Of a stretch of DNA of 64,000 nucleotides, positions 23,801 to 53,175 are shown piece after piece (the stretch's first letter is position 1; each line of letters begins with the position of its first letter). The DNA comes from Lingula anatina. Taxonomy: Eukaryota > Brachiopoda > Lingulata > Lingulida > Lingulidae. The stretch covers positions 312,189-376,188 of the forward strand of contig NW_019774703.1 of NCBI RefSeq assembly GCF_001039355.2. The letters run 5' to 3'. The translations under genes were made by a program, and so were the position numbers. The notes under the pieces are model-generated. The model searched no databases, had not been told where the DNA came from, and saw only the letters and a list, made by a program, of their open reading frames with translations.

Positions 23801-26800
23801 CAAAATTTGCAAAGTTCAGTTCATGGTGAAAAGTAGGTCAAAGGTCAATTTCAAGGTCACAGTAAGATTGCCAGTATATGACTTCCTATTCAACTTCAAT
23901 AGTAACTATGGACCTATCTCTGCCAGTTTTGGAGATAAAAGGGAAGCAAAATTTGCAAAGTTCAGTTCATGGTGAAAAGTAGGTCAAAGGTCAATTTCAA
24001 GGTCACATTTAGATTGCCAGTATATGACTTCCCATTCAAGTTCAATAGTAACTATGGACCTATCTCTGCCAGTTTTGGAGATAAAAGGGAAGCAAAATAT
24101 GCAAAGTTTAGTTCATGGTGAAAAGTAGTCAGGCGGTTAAGTCCAAATTTTATCCAGAATTGTGCAAAAGATGATAAAAGCATGAAATTTTCCACGATGA
24201 ATGACCATTGGGTGTTTGTCAACCCCCTGATCCAAAATAGACGAACACCCAATGGTCATTCATCGTGGAAAGTTTCATGCTTTTATCATCTATTGCACAA
24301 TAGATATTAAACATGCATTTATCTATGAGTGCATTCAGAACATATAATCTGCAGCCTAACTGATCCACTGACTAAATATGGTGATCCTGCTTAAAAGGAA
24401 GCCGCTTAATTCCCTGATGTTCTCCCCCCTCCACATGCATCATAAAATAGATTAAATAACTGCTAGGCCCCTGCAGTGACGGCAAACATGGAGACCAAGA
24501 CACCATCAGAGCATTAGTTGGTATTGTTTTAAGTGGGTCGGCCATATTTGATCCTCGGATCAGCTAGTCCAAATTCTGAATGCAATCTATCTTAGTTAGA
24601 TGTAATCTGGGTGGGTCTTTTTCACTTCTAATTCACATATGCATATAGTCAAGTGAATATTAAGTTTTGTTTAACTTTTAGGTGGTTCCTTGATAAGAGG
24701 TAGGTATTTTTATTATTAATTTATTTGTCAGTAAAATGCATGCTTAAGATAATTTTATACAGACTTTAAGTTTAAGGAGTTGATATCAAAATGAAACATT
24801 CTTGAAATTCTTTTACATTTCCTTTTATAAATTATACCACATTTTTAACAGATTTCAAAGCAATAAAGGTAAAACAAACCCAAACTTCTCTAATGATAAC
24901 ACACGACAATTTATGATGGTTTATGATAAATTCCAGTATCATAAAATCACCTGACATCTGGTACATACTTCCTTACAACTATTAAACTACTAATCCATCC
25001 TTATGTAAGTGCAAAGTTGGAAGTGCTGATAAATCTTGACACAAATTGTGTTTCTAGCCAAGTCTGGGCGACCTATCTCTAGTGCAACCCCTCTCAGACA
25101 ACAGTTAGATTAGCAATGTTAAGATTAGCTCACCCTAGACAGAAAATCAAACCCAGCCACTGTAAGTATGATTTAATTGCATACTGTTGGACAGATAGCT
25201 AATCACAATGGCCTGCAAAGATGGTTCATACTCAGCTGAATCAACTTCACTTCACTAGAAACAAGACTTATGCTCTCTAAAAGTCTAAGCTACTATAAAT
25301 TTTATAGCAGTATGATAAAAGCATTGTTAAACACTGCTCACTGCCACATCTTCATACAGATGCAGGTAAAATGTTCAACTAAGATAGGAGTGGTACTCAA
25401 TAAAAATTTTGTGACTAGCTTGGAGAAACATATCCAAACATTATTGCGATGACACATATTAATGCAAATAAGACATTTTACCTAGTGTATCAACCACCTG
25501 TTTTATATCAGGAGATGGCGTTATATATTTTCCACTGTCCCTTGTAATTTTGTGATAAAAAGCAGTGTTTCCCTGGCTTTCAAGCTCTGTGAGGTGGTAG
25601 GCAGTCCGCGATCCCAGCAATACTAGGGGGGTCCGGGGGCATGCCCCCCCGGAATTTTTTTATATTGAGGTGCAATTTGGTGCATTTTAGGGTATTTAGA
25701 ACTGATTTTTTTTACATTTTATGTGGCACTGAATTGTCTTGTTTTAGATGTTTTGAGGAGTAAATTCAGTAATTACATAACAAAGGTTTGGACAAAATTT
25801 ATTTTCCAGTCTGTGCATTCACTCAGTTTAGTCCTTTTCAGTTTATAGAACAAACTCTTTCAAAAAAAAAAGTTAATACTTTCAAATAAAAAAAAAAAAA
25901 GTTAACTATAATACTTACAAGAAACAAGATAAAGGGCATACTACATTGAATTATTTTTAAATTGACCAAAAAGTTGATAAAATATGTTGTTTTTACCGTT
26001 TTCACATTCTTGTGAAAGTAACTGGTCAATTGACTTTGCGTGTGGGAGCGTATAAAACTGCCGCAAAAAGTTCTCTCTTGTCGTTCAGCGCAAAGCGACT
26101 CCCGCTTCTAGTTATACGTAGTTTGAGATGTACTTTATAATCAACAACTTCAAACACCGTTAAATGAACTCTTCGGAATTAAAGAGATGAAAATCACACT
26201 TATCATCAATTTAAGTTCTTCGTTTATTCATTTATATGGTTCTATTCAGTCATGGAAATTCAAATTCAATGCATAGGTTTCCACGCGAAATACTGACGTG
26301 ACCCAGTTTACAATGCTACTGCTTTCACAAAACTCACCCGTAAATCAATAGAAAATCTTCTCCAAGTTTATAAAGTCAACGAAGTCCACTTTATTTGCTC
26401 CTTTTTTATCAGTGCATATTCGTAAACTATAAAAACAAACAACAGGCGGTCTGAATTTCGGAACATGAAGTGATAGAGAAAGTGTATTCTTGACACGTGA
26501 TTAAAAGGTGTCAAGAACAGTTGCCTCGTTTCGCTCTGTCTCTTATACTTCAAATTAGGCACAGAACTGCGAAAACGAGGCACTCACAGGGAGATAGTAA
26601 CTGCTGGTTATTTTTAGGCATACGCGCATGCGTATTTCCGTTACTACTAAATCAAGTGCTCAGAAGCATGGGATTACATATGTAAACAGAAAATGCCATA
26701 TTTGCTTAGAAATAAATATAATTTTCAGTTAGCATGAGTGAAAATATACTTTGTTGTTCCATATAGCCCAGCGAGGCGGTGCTTTTGACAAATTTCAGCG

Positions 26801-29112
26801 AGGCGCTTGCAAATACCAGCAAGGCGGGCGCCTTGCTCATTTAAGTGCAGGGGAAACACTGATAAAAAGAAAAACATCTCTGAATGTATTAATTGTTTTC
26901 TTAAGTAGCATTAAGTTTTGACCCTTCATCAAATCATGGACATAATGTTAAAAGGTAAAAAACACATTTAGTCTTTTTAGAATCAATTTATTTTGAATGT
27001 TAAGATTATTTTGTATTTATTTTGCAATGTTACTTATAACTTGTTTTTTATTGCCTAAAAGAAAATTTAACACAATTGCAAATAAAAGAAAGCCCCATAA
27101 ATTGAACTAATTGTTCCCTTCTTTACTTGAGTCTACATGATACTAATGTAAGTAGCAATAAATCATTATGTCTCTGACCACCCAGGTATGTGGATGAGGT
27201 GGGTTAGCACTTTGGAATTTGTCTCTTAAGCAACTGTGTGTAAAGTTATGTGATAGTACAACAACCTCCATATACTCAAATATTCTTAGCTATAATTGCA
27301 CTTATAAGGGACAGATACTGAATCATGAAAAGACCAACAATAACACGAAACCCAAAACTAACAAAGATAGCATTTGTGTAATGAATCTAATTACCTTTTA
27401 ATAAAAGGGAGCAAGATACATTTAGCTTTTGTCAAAAATAATTATTTTCCTTCTTATAAATTTAATCTTCTTTCCCTGATGGAAATTATATGAATCAAAT
27501 TTAAAAATAACATTTTTGCTTATACTTTCTTCTTTGAATACTTACATTTTTGCTATTAAACCTTTCGAAATTTTAAGGAGAAAGAACAAAAACACCAAAG
27601 AGATTTACCTGAATCGATTCATTTTTATCTTTTTTTTTTCACTGATGAGTAAAGGATGGATTTCATTAAAAAGATTTTTGTCACATCTACCGGTGCTTTC
27701 AAGCTTGCTTATCCCAAAAGAATTAATGAAGAAGGCTCAATGAAACTGACCACTGGTGGTCTGGTGACATCTTTTAGTCCCTTTCCAGTCAAGATATGAA
27801 AAGGTCCTTACCCAACACTGTGATTGTGCTTTTCTCAACAGCCACAATCTTTAACAAGATGCCATTTACACAGAAATGAGTAGATGGAATTAAGGTCTGG
27901 ATTAAAAAATGGTTTATAATGCAATTTGGTTTTCGTGCAATATTACCTGTCTAGAGTATTTAAAATTATTTAGAAGGCAGGAAAAATCATAGGTGAGGCA
28001 TATAATGTCTTAAAGGGACACATGCTCATTACAGTCTCCCCTTACCTTGGAAGATCCGTATCTCTTCCTCTGTCACTGTGGTGTTACTGATCTCATCTTG
28101 CAGGTAACCATATTCTTCCTCCAGTGACTTCAGGAACTGGGCATAGCTGTCAGGTCTGAAATGCATTTAAAATAGACTAGTTCATACTTCAAACACATGG
28201 AATTAATGTTGTTTCAGTTTTAAGCTTAAAGGAAAGGCAAGAAGGAAAATATTTAGTGTAAAAAGGAGGGTATTTTTCTGTAAAAGTGATCTTTTTTTAC
28301 TTTTATTGCATTAGAACTGATATCAAATTTTTATTTAGAGCTAAAATTTTCCTTGCTAAAATGGGAGGTCATTAGTGCCCCTCCCCCCAAATACTAGAAC
28401 CTACCTTAGGGCCAGTATATTGAATGCATTACAGGGGCGTAACCAGGCATACGCACGGATGCACTGTGCATACAATTTTTTGAGCCAACCATGATATTAT
28501 TCTCCATAAATTCAGTGTATTTTTCACGGAATATAATTGTACCTGGGAATTTTCAAAATCTGTGCGTACAATTTTGAAAGGTCTGGTTACGCCCCTGCAT
28601 TAATCTGATGGGTTTATATAAAAAACCATCTGAAGAGTATGTTGCATCAGTAAATTGTCTATGTTTAATCTTGTGTTAGTTTATATCAGATATGACACAG
28701 ATATAATAAAACATCATGGTTTAATCTGGCAACTTTTATATTGTGTGGGAGACACAATATGCAACAATAATCAACATCACAGCTGTGTAGATCTAGGCCT
28801 AAAAAATCAAAACCTTCTTGTGGGGCCCAACTAGCAAAGCAAGATAAATCTGCCAGACAAACCTAAATTTAAAGCACTAAAACCTTTACCTCCACTCTTT
28901 GCATACAACATGTACCTGTCAGTTTTGAGGATCATATCCAGAAGCATCTTTGTTTTATCCTGTGATGTCACTTGAGCCAAGATTCTCTCCTTGTCATCAA
29001 AAGAGAGAACCCCTTGCTGGTACAGGAAGTCTGCTACATAGTACTGTACCTGGAGGTCCTCCACCAGGAGCGTGTAGTTCTTGCGCACTTTTGCTTTCTC
29101 TATGGCTTGCAT
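18819..29112 (-). CDS. CARD-NACHT (NLR-like) protein, 832 aa
   Basis: Four exons on the minus strand: 29112-28916, 28155-28046, 21667-21499, 20841-18819. All borders are GT-AG and phases fit (2, 1, 2), totalling 833 codons with stop. Residues about 10-85 form a death-fold domain of CARD type (LLVEDLQVQYYVADFLYQQG, then SFDDKERILAQ and RPDSYAQFLKSLE). A linker follows with the pre-NACHT signature PLPWNEDF..DVYTSLEIL. The NACHT domain has Walker A GVAGSGKTT, Walker B MLLILDGL, a sensor-like IVTSRP, and the winged-helix motif RFSHKNVQEFLAARHA. The last 350 residues show no leucine-rich repeats, so the protein is a short NLR or lost its LRRs. CARD-NACHT proteins assemble into oligomers that recruit CARD partners in innate immunity or cell death; that role is inferred. 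The first ATG of the CARD exon was taken as start; an earlier coding exon cannot be excluded. Confidence 0.88.
21079..21423. mobile_element. piggyBac-like MITE with TTAA ends (copy in CARD-NACHT intron 3)
   Basis: Bounded by TTAA at 21079-21082 and 21420-21423. Inverted ends AGTGATAATAACTCTTCGT and ACGAAGAGTTATTATCCCT. Internal sequence is homologous, in opposite orientation, to 42392-42677. TTAA targets and no coding capacity fit a non-autonomous piggyBac-type element. Confidence 0.72.
22227..22490. repeat. Tandem duplication, two units of 131 bp
   Basis: Two direct copies starting with GATTTTCAACTCA at 22227 and 22358, including the shared block CACTACCCCCTCCCAATGGGA. Lies in intron 2 of the CARD-NACHT gene. 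Confidence 0.85.
23255..24130. repeat. 146-bp tandem repeat array, about six units
   Basis: Units recur at 144-146 bp, marked by GAAGCAAAATTTGCAAAGTTC near 23360, 23505, 23651, 23797, 23943 and 24089. Each unit includes a (A)GGTCAA(A/C)GGTCAATTTCAAGGTCA block. The first and last units are degraded. Lies in intron 2 of the CARD-NACHT gene. Confidence 0.92.
24160..24300. repeat. Near-perfect inverted repeat, 61-bp arms and 19-bp loop
   Basis: Arms 24160-24220 and 24240-24300 are complementary with about three mismatches; loop 24221-24239. It starts where the 146-bp tandem array ends. On the transcribed (minus) strand it would form a long intronic hairpin. Confidence 0.88.
24331..24583. mobile_element. 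Foldback element related to 36013-36599
   Basis: Starts GCATTCAGAA and ends TTCTGAATGC. Subterminal sequence includes GGCCATATTTGATCC on the right and a degraded complement on the left. The same motifs occur in the nested elements at 36013-36599, so it is a shared family. Confidence 0.65.
25563..26861. mobile_element. Non-autonomous hAT element, 1299 bp
   Basis: Left end CAGTGTTTCCCTGG, right end CAGGGGAAACACTG (inverted), flanked by a perfect 8-bp target duplication ATAAAAAG at 25555-25562 and 26862-26869. No open frame longer than about 70 codons, so no transposase. It lies in intron 2 of the CARD-NACHT gene. Confidence 0.88.
28046..29112 (-). CDS. CARD domain, exons 1-2 of the CARD-NACHT gene
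   Basis: Exon 1 (29112-28916) ends in ..LKTDR and is joined in phase 2 to exon 2 (28155-28046), which begins PDSYAQFLKSLEEEYGYL. The split inside the last CARD helices is confirmed by the reading-through of the family pattern (KTDRPDSY..FL..L). The 760-bp intron 1 contains a MITE (28432-28597). Confidence 0.82.
28432..28597. mobile_element. hAT-like MITE, 166 bp
   Basis: Ends CAGGGGCGTAACCAGG and GGTTACGCCCCTG, flanked by CATTA on both sides (5-bp repeat). It lies in intron 1 of the CARD-NACHT gene. Confidence 0.78.
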
Positions 29113-29691
29113 GTCAGTGAGTGTCTGTTTGTGCGTGGATTTTTCAACTGGTTATGTATGACGTAACTAATAAATTGACAGTCTTTGTGGCCTATACTCC
29201 AACTGTCCGCCATATAAACTGTCCGAGGTTGACTATCATTGATTCATGATTAACATATACAATGTAGCAACAAATTTTCATAATTTGTTTACATTGCGTT
29301 TTTACCAAACTGCCATAAATACGAATCTGCAATGTGCACGAGATTTTCAGACTTGCATTTTCTAAAAACTTTCACGACCAGGACAGTGCATTCTCTCACT
29401 GCAAGCACTCTGCAGGCTACAGCTTCACACCCGAATATACTTCCGGTAATCTTAGTCAACATCGGTGAGGTGTAGTTTTTATTTTTGCAATAGCCAAAAC
29501 TGGCCATCGATATAACATGATTGATCATGTTTTTCATTTCCATGCAGTTGAAGTGTACGTGATGACGATATTTGAGTAATATCCAAACCAGAATTAAGTC
29601 AAAAGCCAAATGGCATACCCAATCATCACCACCCCAAAATAATAATAATAAAATAAAACAAGGATAATTAGAGAAAGGAAAACCTTTAGAA

Positions 29692-29726
<35 letters not shown>

Positions 29727-30314
29727 AATTAGAAAAAAGTAAAAAGCTCATTCAAATTTAAATAAGTTAGGTTTCTTCCTGGTTTTCTGTCTCCCTATGG
29801 CTTGATAAACTCTGCCTCATTACATCAAAGTAGCTTTGACCCTGGACCCATTATCCCTGTGGCACATGTAACTATTCCGACACGACTGCTTTAAACTCAA
29901 AACATAAAAAAATGTTTTAAGACACGCGATTCATCCGGTGTAACTGTACGAGTTGATGCCATGGTCCGTTTTTAACAATATTTGGCCCATTCCATCGGCG
30001 CTGTACCATCCTTGTTCTTTTCATGAATCCCACGTCAAGAAGTTGTAAAGACACAACGACTAGTAAAAGTATCCAAGGATTATTTTTAACGAAACGTTAA
30101 ACAGATAATATTTTTATTAGGCCTATCTCAAAATAGACAATGATAATTACGCTGATTATAACATTTTCACAGTTGCAGTATACTTTTATTTAACCCATAA
30201 AGATAAACCACGTTCATAGTATTCATTCAAAACTACCAAAAGAGGCCCTAATAAGTTAGAGTTAAACTCTCTAATATTTTCATGATTTATCAATAAACTT
30301 TTTTTCGAGTTGCA
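29113..30314. other. Intergenic region: CARD-NACHT upstream and protease B 3' flank
   Basis: Contains the presumed promoter of the CARD-NACHT gene near 29.1-29.6 kb, an (AATA)n-type low-complexity stretch at about 29636-29728 and the 3' UTR of protease B. No gene seen; the 106-codon open frame at 29289-29609 resembles nothing and is likely chance. Confidence 0.5.
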
Positions 30315-47946
<17,632 letters not shown>

Positions 47947-48627
47947 CGTGTCTGCTTACTACCTTACACGTTATTCCTCGCACTCCTTTTTCCAGTCCCA
48001 GCCGGCCTACTCACACTGTCACATTCACAGTCGTAGAGAGTTCAGAGTAGCGATGGTGACGAAATCCGTTTTGCAGCTGATGTGCGTTCAGCAAGTCCGT
48101 TTTCGACACGCTCTATTTCCTGGCGTTCAGCCACTGAGAAGTTTTCTCTTGGTCAAGGAGCGTGATTGGGAAATAGTAGCGCATTCCGCGCAATGACGTA
48201 CTGTCGATAAATGATACAAAAATCTAAAAAGGTTTGCATGACTCCTACGGATAGCAGACGCATTTTACCGCAATATTCAGAATTATTTAATTGGTACTTT
48301 TTAAAATGTTCCTTATAACGTTCTAACAAATATTATTCATGTCGCTGGAACGTGTTATTGCTATCTTTTTGAGCAGAGTTTGTTACTTAAAACCGAACAT
48401 TAAACCGTGCTCGATGGGATTAATGTGGTTTATCTTCTATTGTTAAAATATTGCAATAAAATTGGAACTGATGAAGTGGGGCTCAGAAGATCCTTTGCAG
48501 ACCCTTGTACGGACTGGTCTGTCTCATCTCTTTAAACCCTAATTACCAGAGACAACCAGTTAATCTGCACGTTTGTTATCGTCAAGTGGTCGATCGTGAA
48601 TCGATGTAATGTTGGTTGAGTTTAATA

Positions 48628-48628
48628 N
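48628..48628. other. Single-N scaffold junction
   Basis: One N exactly at the border of the two copies of the protease B 5' region; it breaks the CUB2 C-half exon of copy 2. Confidence 0.85.
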
Positions 48629-49074
48629 TTGAAAACCTCTGCCTTCTTCTGAGACATCAGAATGGAACTTGATGGTCAGGTCATTCGAGGACAGTACGGC
48701 TGTGTATTCTCCCCCACATTTTTTCTGATCACTATCACCGCTACCGGTAATCAAGAGCCAGTCAAACAGACAGTTGTTGCTGGTATGACCCTCTAGGTCC
48801 ATGGAGATCGAAGACAAGAGGATTTTCTAAAAATTGTAGTGGTTAAGTAAAAGAAAATGCAGTTATTAATTATGCCATTGCTTATTGGTTGGTTAGTTTT
48901 GGTTTAATGTTTGGGAGCTGTTGCGAGATATCATCGCTATTATGTTTTTCTTTTTTAGTGTTTTATTACCTACATAGTAAAACACTGATCTGACTAATGA
49001 TAGCTTGAATGATAAAGTATCACATCAATTTTACCTTTCTTCCCCCTAAAAAGAAATGTATTACAAAATAAATA

Positions 49075-49113
<39 letters not shown>

Positions 49114-51792
49114 GGGGTGTCAGATAGATCTTATTTAAGTGATTTTGAAAGAAGCTACAACTTAAACAACGACGTTTTAATAAACACGGTAGTTAAAAAT
49201 GTTGATAGCTTCCATCACATCAACATCGATCTCCATAGAAGTATTAGTAGAATTTATCGTTGATGGGTAATGATATGAAACGACTGTCTTACCCTCCCTG
49301 GTTCTGGGTGGATATGCCATATGCAATTGGCATTACTGGGGTACAAGCCAGGAAATCCTGGGGAAGCGAAGGAACCTTGTGAGTCGTACAGTGACAAGCC
49401 TTCTGCTGCACCGCACGCTGTGGCAATTGGGTTGAAAACTAAACAAATTGAAACTTGCACGTTATTAATTTTTACGAAAAATAAAGAAGAATCTATGTTA
49501 AAGAAAGGAAGTCGAGGAGATCCTATCCACCCCCTGTAAGATATGTATGCATTTAACCGATAAGGAGTTCATGATTTTTTCCAATGAAAATTTAAAATTT
49601 AGCTAGAAGACCCATTCCCAATAAAACTGTCGTTTAAGTAGATCGATCCAACTATGAGGGGACTCTCACTGAATCCAATCAGACTATCAGATTACCACGC
49701 CTCATCTTGGCGCTTTATGGAATACAGAAAAGGGGTGATAATTCAAGTATGAAACAAAGGGGAGGCGTGTCAATCTGATTGCATTTAGCGAGTCTTGGCA
49801 GAGTTGGGCCAATCTACGTAGAACAATAGTTTGATTGGGAATGAGCCCTGAGGTTTGGCTGGGAAGCCCGATTTAAACAACATAGCAGTACAAATGGCTG
49901 GAATACAGACCAGGGGCACTTAGGAAATCTCACCAGCATTTGGATCCACAGCTTCCCAAACAACAACAAATCCTCGGTCAGATATCGACGAATCAGAACG
50001 GAACATGACATAGCCGACTTCCTGGGTCGTCATAAAAGAGACGGTTGGGTCGCTCAGAACACCACATAGCTTAGTAAGTCTAGGTGACGATAAGTCTTCA
50101 CCGTTGTGAATGGAGACGTAGTCATAGGCACAGGAAAGGTGATCTTCCACTGCGAAACTTTGGAAGTGGAATCGAATCACCTACAGAGAAGAAGGAAGAT
50201 GATTTTATTGGTTTCATCAAAAAATTAATGAAATCAAATAGATAAAGTGGATTAATGATTAAATTTTATATTGCCAATTAAAGTTACTCGTCGGTCTGGA
50301 TTTTCCAGATGTCTTTTGCGTCATCAAGATTATTTAAATACTGAAGCACTCTTTTTGAAAATATATACACCCTACTATATATATAAATACACGATTTACA
50401 CTTCCACACTTTTGTAGATTCAACGATATCCTAGGCTGTAAAACAAACGATTCAGAATGACAGAATTTAGACCTGACAGAAGGATTATCGTTCTTCTTCA
50501 ATAAAAACATTAATTGTTAAATTTTAAAATTCAATAATTAATAAAATTATAATACTTTTCCAACAGGCACGGTTATCATCCAAGCACAATTCTGACTTAA
50601 GTCATAGTCAGTGAGTCCAAGTGTTCCGCTATTTCCCTGCAGATGTTCAGGGCGAAGATGACTCTCACATGCCGGTGGGGTTGTTAAAGAGACGGCGCGC
50701 TCATAACGCGACTGTGAGGTTTCCAATAAGCCTCCCTCCGTCCCACTCCCTGTATTTTAAAACAATATCAAAATTAGGTGTGAAACTGGACAGTTATGTT
50801 GGTAAATGCACATAAACATACATATATATAGGATGAAATTTTGAGTAACAGATTCAAGGGAGTCGAGTTGAAAAGTCACTTATTTTTGCAATTTTCAAAT
50901 ATCCTCAGCACTAGGAGTGGTCAGTCTGAAAGTATATCTGGTGAACGATCTACTGTATGTATATTTATATGTAACAGGAGTTTAAATGTTCAATGCAATC
51001 GATACAGCAAAGGTCCATTTTTACGACAATATGGCATAAAGTAATGACAGGCGTTTTCAGGAAAGAGCTGGCATATTACTAATGTTATAGTATTTAAAGT
51101 TACAATATTTGCAACAGAAAAAACTTTGTTGAACTCATCTTGTCAACTATGTATAACCTCACAGATATGAATAAAACTGACTTTTAGCATAAATAATTTT
51201 TTTCTTTTTTGTTATTAGACTGTGTCTGATTACGTTATTTTCCTCTGACGACTACATCTTTATTATTTTCTAAACAAATCTGATAGCCAGCTGCAAGGGG
51301 CACTGAAAACTGTTCGATCAACGGTCCTGAATGTAATCATGTTCAGTCAACGAATATTATGCACTTGGTAGGCCTCACATACCCTCTACTTTTTTAGGTG
51401 AACTTTTCTCTGACACAGTGCAGAAAACTCCATCATTTGACTGGTATAGAGACATAACTGTGAATATCTACCGAAAAATCCATCTGTGACCCTGGTAGAG
51501 GGTAATAAACCTCGATAGACATTCTAAACTGAATGCTGTGGAAAATGTACCAGAGTTGGACACTGTGTATAGCTGTGGTGTAATACATAAATCCCAAGGG
51601 ACAGGCTATCTTAGCTCTTAGTCTTTTGCTATGTCGGAGCTCTATTTTCTCCCATAAATTTGCTAAACATTTTCAGAATCTTCACCTATTTCATTATATC
51701 GTTCTTGCACGCCATTTACCTATGCCCATTAAGACACACTGGAGCACTATCAGAAGGGGTCCTCTGATTGGGAGTGGCAGTAATACTTGCAT
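48629..51792 (-). CDS. Protease B exons 1-5, duplicate copy cut off at an N
   Basis: Exons 51792-51720 (signal peptide), 50749-50556, 50180-49934, 49438-49293 and 48826-48629, the last broken after GRGFQ by the N at 48628. Exon lengths equal those of 44249-47946. Amino-acid differences are few (SGTEGG for SETEGG, TTQEVG for TTHEVG). A free-standing gene would encode only a signal peptide and two CUBs without a stop, so this is best read as the other allele of protease B. Confidence 0.82.
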
Positions 51793-52474
51793 CGTGTCTG
51801 CTTACTACCTTACACGTTATTCCTCGCACTCCTTTTTCCAGTCCCAGCCGGCCTACTCACACTGTCACATTCACAGTCGTAAGAGAGTTCAGAGTAGCGA
51901 TGGTGACGAAATCCGTTTTGCAGCTGATGTGCGTTCAGCAAGTCCGTTTTCGACACGCTCTATTTCCTGGCGTTCAGCCACTGAGAAGTTTTCTCTTGGT
52001 CAAGGAGCGTGATTGGGAAATACTAGCGCATTCCGCGCAATGACGTACTGTCGATAAATGATACAAAAATCTAAAAAGGTTTGCATGACTCCTACGGATA
52101 GCAGACGCATTTTACCGCAATATTCAGAATTATTTAATTGGTACTTTTTAAAATGTTCCTTATAACGTTCTAACAAATATTATTCATGTCCCTGGAACGT
52201 GTTATTGCTATCTTTTTGAGCAGAGTTTGTTACTTAAAACCGAACATTAAACCGTGCTGGATGGGATTTATGTGGTTTATCTTCTATTGTTAAAATATTG
52301 CAATAAAATTGGAACTGATGAAGTGGGGCTCAGAAGATCCTTTGCAGACCCTTGTACGGACTGGTCTGTCTCATCTCTTTAAACCCTAATTACCAGAGAC
52401 AACCAGTTAATCTGCACGTTTGTTATCGTCAAGTGGTCGATCGTGAATCGATGTAATGTTGGTTGAGTTTAATA
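48630..52474. repeat. Large direct repeat, copy 2 (protease B 5' end)
   Basis: Partner of 44278-48627. It starts inside the CUB2 C-half exon directly after the N, and at its other end runs on into unique sequence upstream (52475 onward), which is continuous with the 3' flank of protease A. Confidence 0.92.
49613..49843. mobile_element. Foldback repeat (copy 2)
   Basis: Allelic counterpart of 45263-45498 in the second haplotype copy, with the same inverted ends. Confidence 0.7.
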
Positions 52475-53175
52475 AATGACATCGTGCGTAACGTAATATG
52501 AAAGGCTCAGCTTGGCAAAATATTAGGGAGCTTATTTAAATGAGTACTGCTTTTGTTTAAATATTTTTAAACTGTTGCTTCCTTTCAAAACCTGTCCCAA
52601 AATTTTAATACGGTCCAAAAGCTCGAAAAATCTGTTCACTGAATGACTCGGTGCGATATCTGGTGTTTTTAAATTCAATTTATTTATCTACATCTTTTCT
52701 GCAAAATTCTTTAGTTAAAATACTAAAAACTAAATGCTTTAATCCCCTTCTCCAGCAAACTGCACATTTGCTGCAAACCACAGGGAGGAAAAAAGGAAAT
52801 ATTTGCGCGTATACTTGACAAGAAAATGAACAGCCTGTGGTTGAATTCATAAAATTTATTTCGAAAATTTATTTTAACACAGTTTTCAGAAGCAATTGAA
52901 ATTTTATTAATTTTTTCATTGGCAATAGTTCTTAGATAAAAAAATGCAATTTTATTTAAGGTCAGTGACATAAATTTCATGTTTCGTGTGAGAGTTTAAA
53001 AAAGAGAAAAATGTCAACAACAAGACCCATTTAGAATAACAATATTCAAAATCTGAATTTCGTTTAAAATGTTAAAACAATGAACATGCCTTAATATAAA
53101 TATCTTTTCCAAAGACGTTTAAAACAATGAACATTCCAAAATGCAGTGAATCGTCATGGCGTCGGATAGGCAGTT
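52475..53175. other. Intergenic region between protease A and protease B
   Basis: About 1.4 kb separates the protease A stop from the protease B signal-peptide exon of the distal copy. This part is AT-rich and presumably contains the 3' UTR of protease A. No gene or repeat seen. Confidence 0.5.

Noticed and set aside
23255-24130. Possible CRISPR-like array
   Set aside because: Units are full-length 146-bp tandem copies without unique spacers, in a eukaryotic intron.
29289-29609. 106-codon open frame between the CARD-NACHT and protease B genes
   Set aside because: No recognisable motif, no consistent splice or start context, low support.
48629-51792. A separate short two-CUB secreted protein gene
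   Set aside because: No stop or terminal exon; it breaks at an N exactly where the repeat begins and matches protease B exons 1-5.
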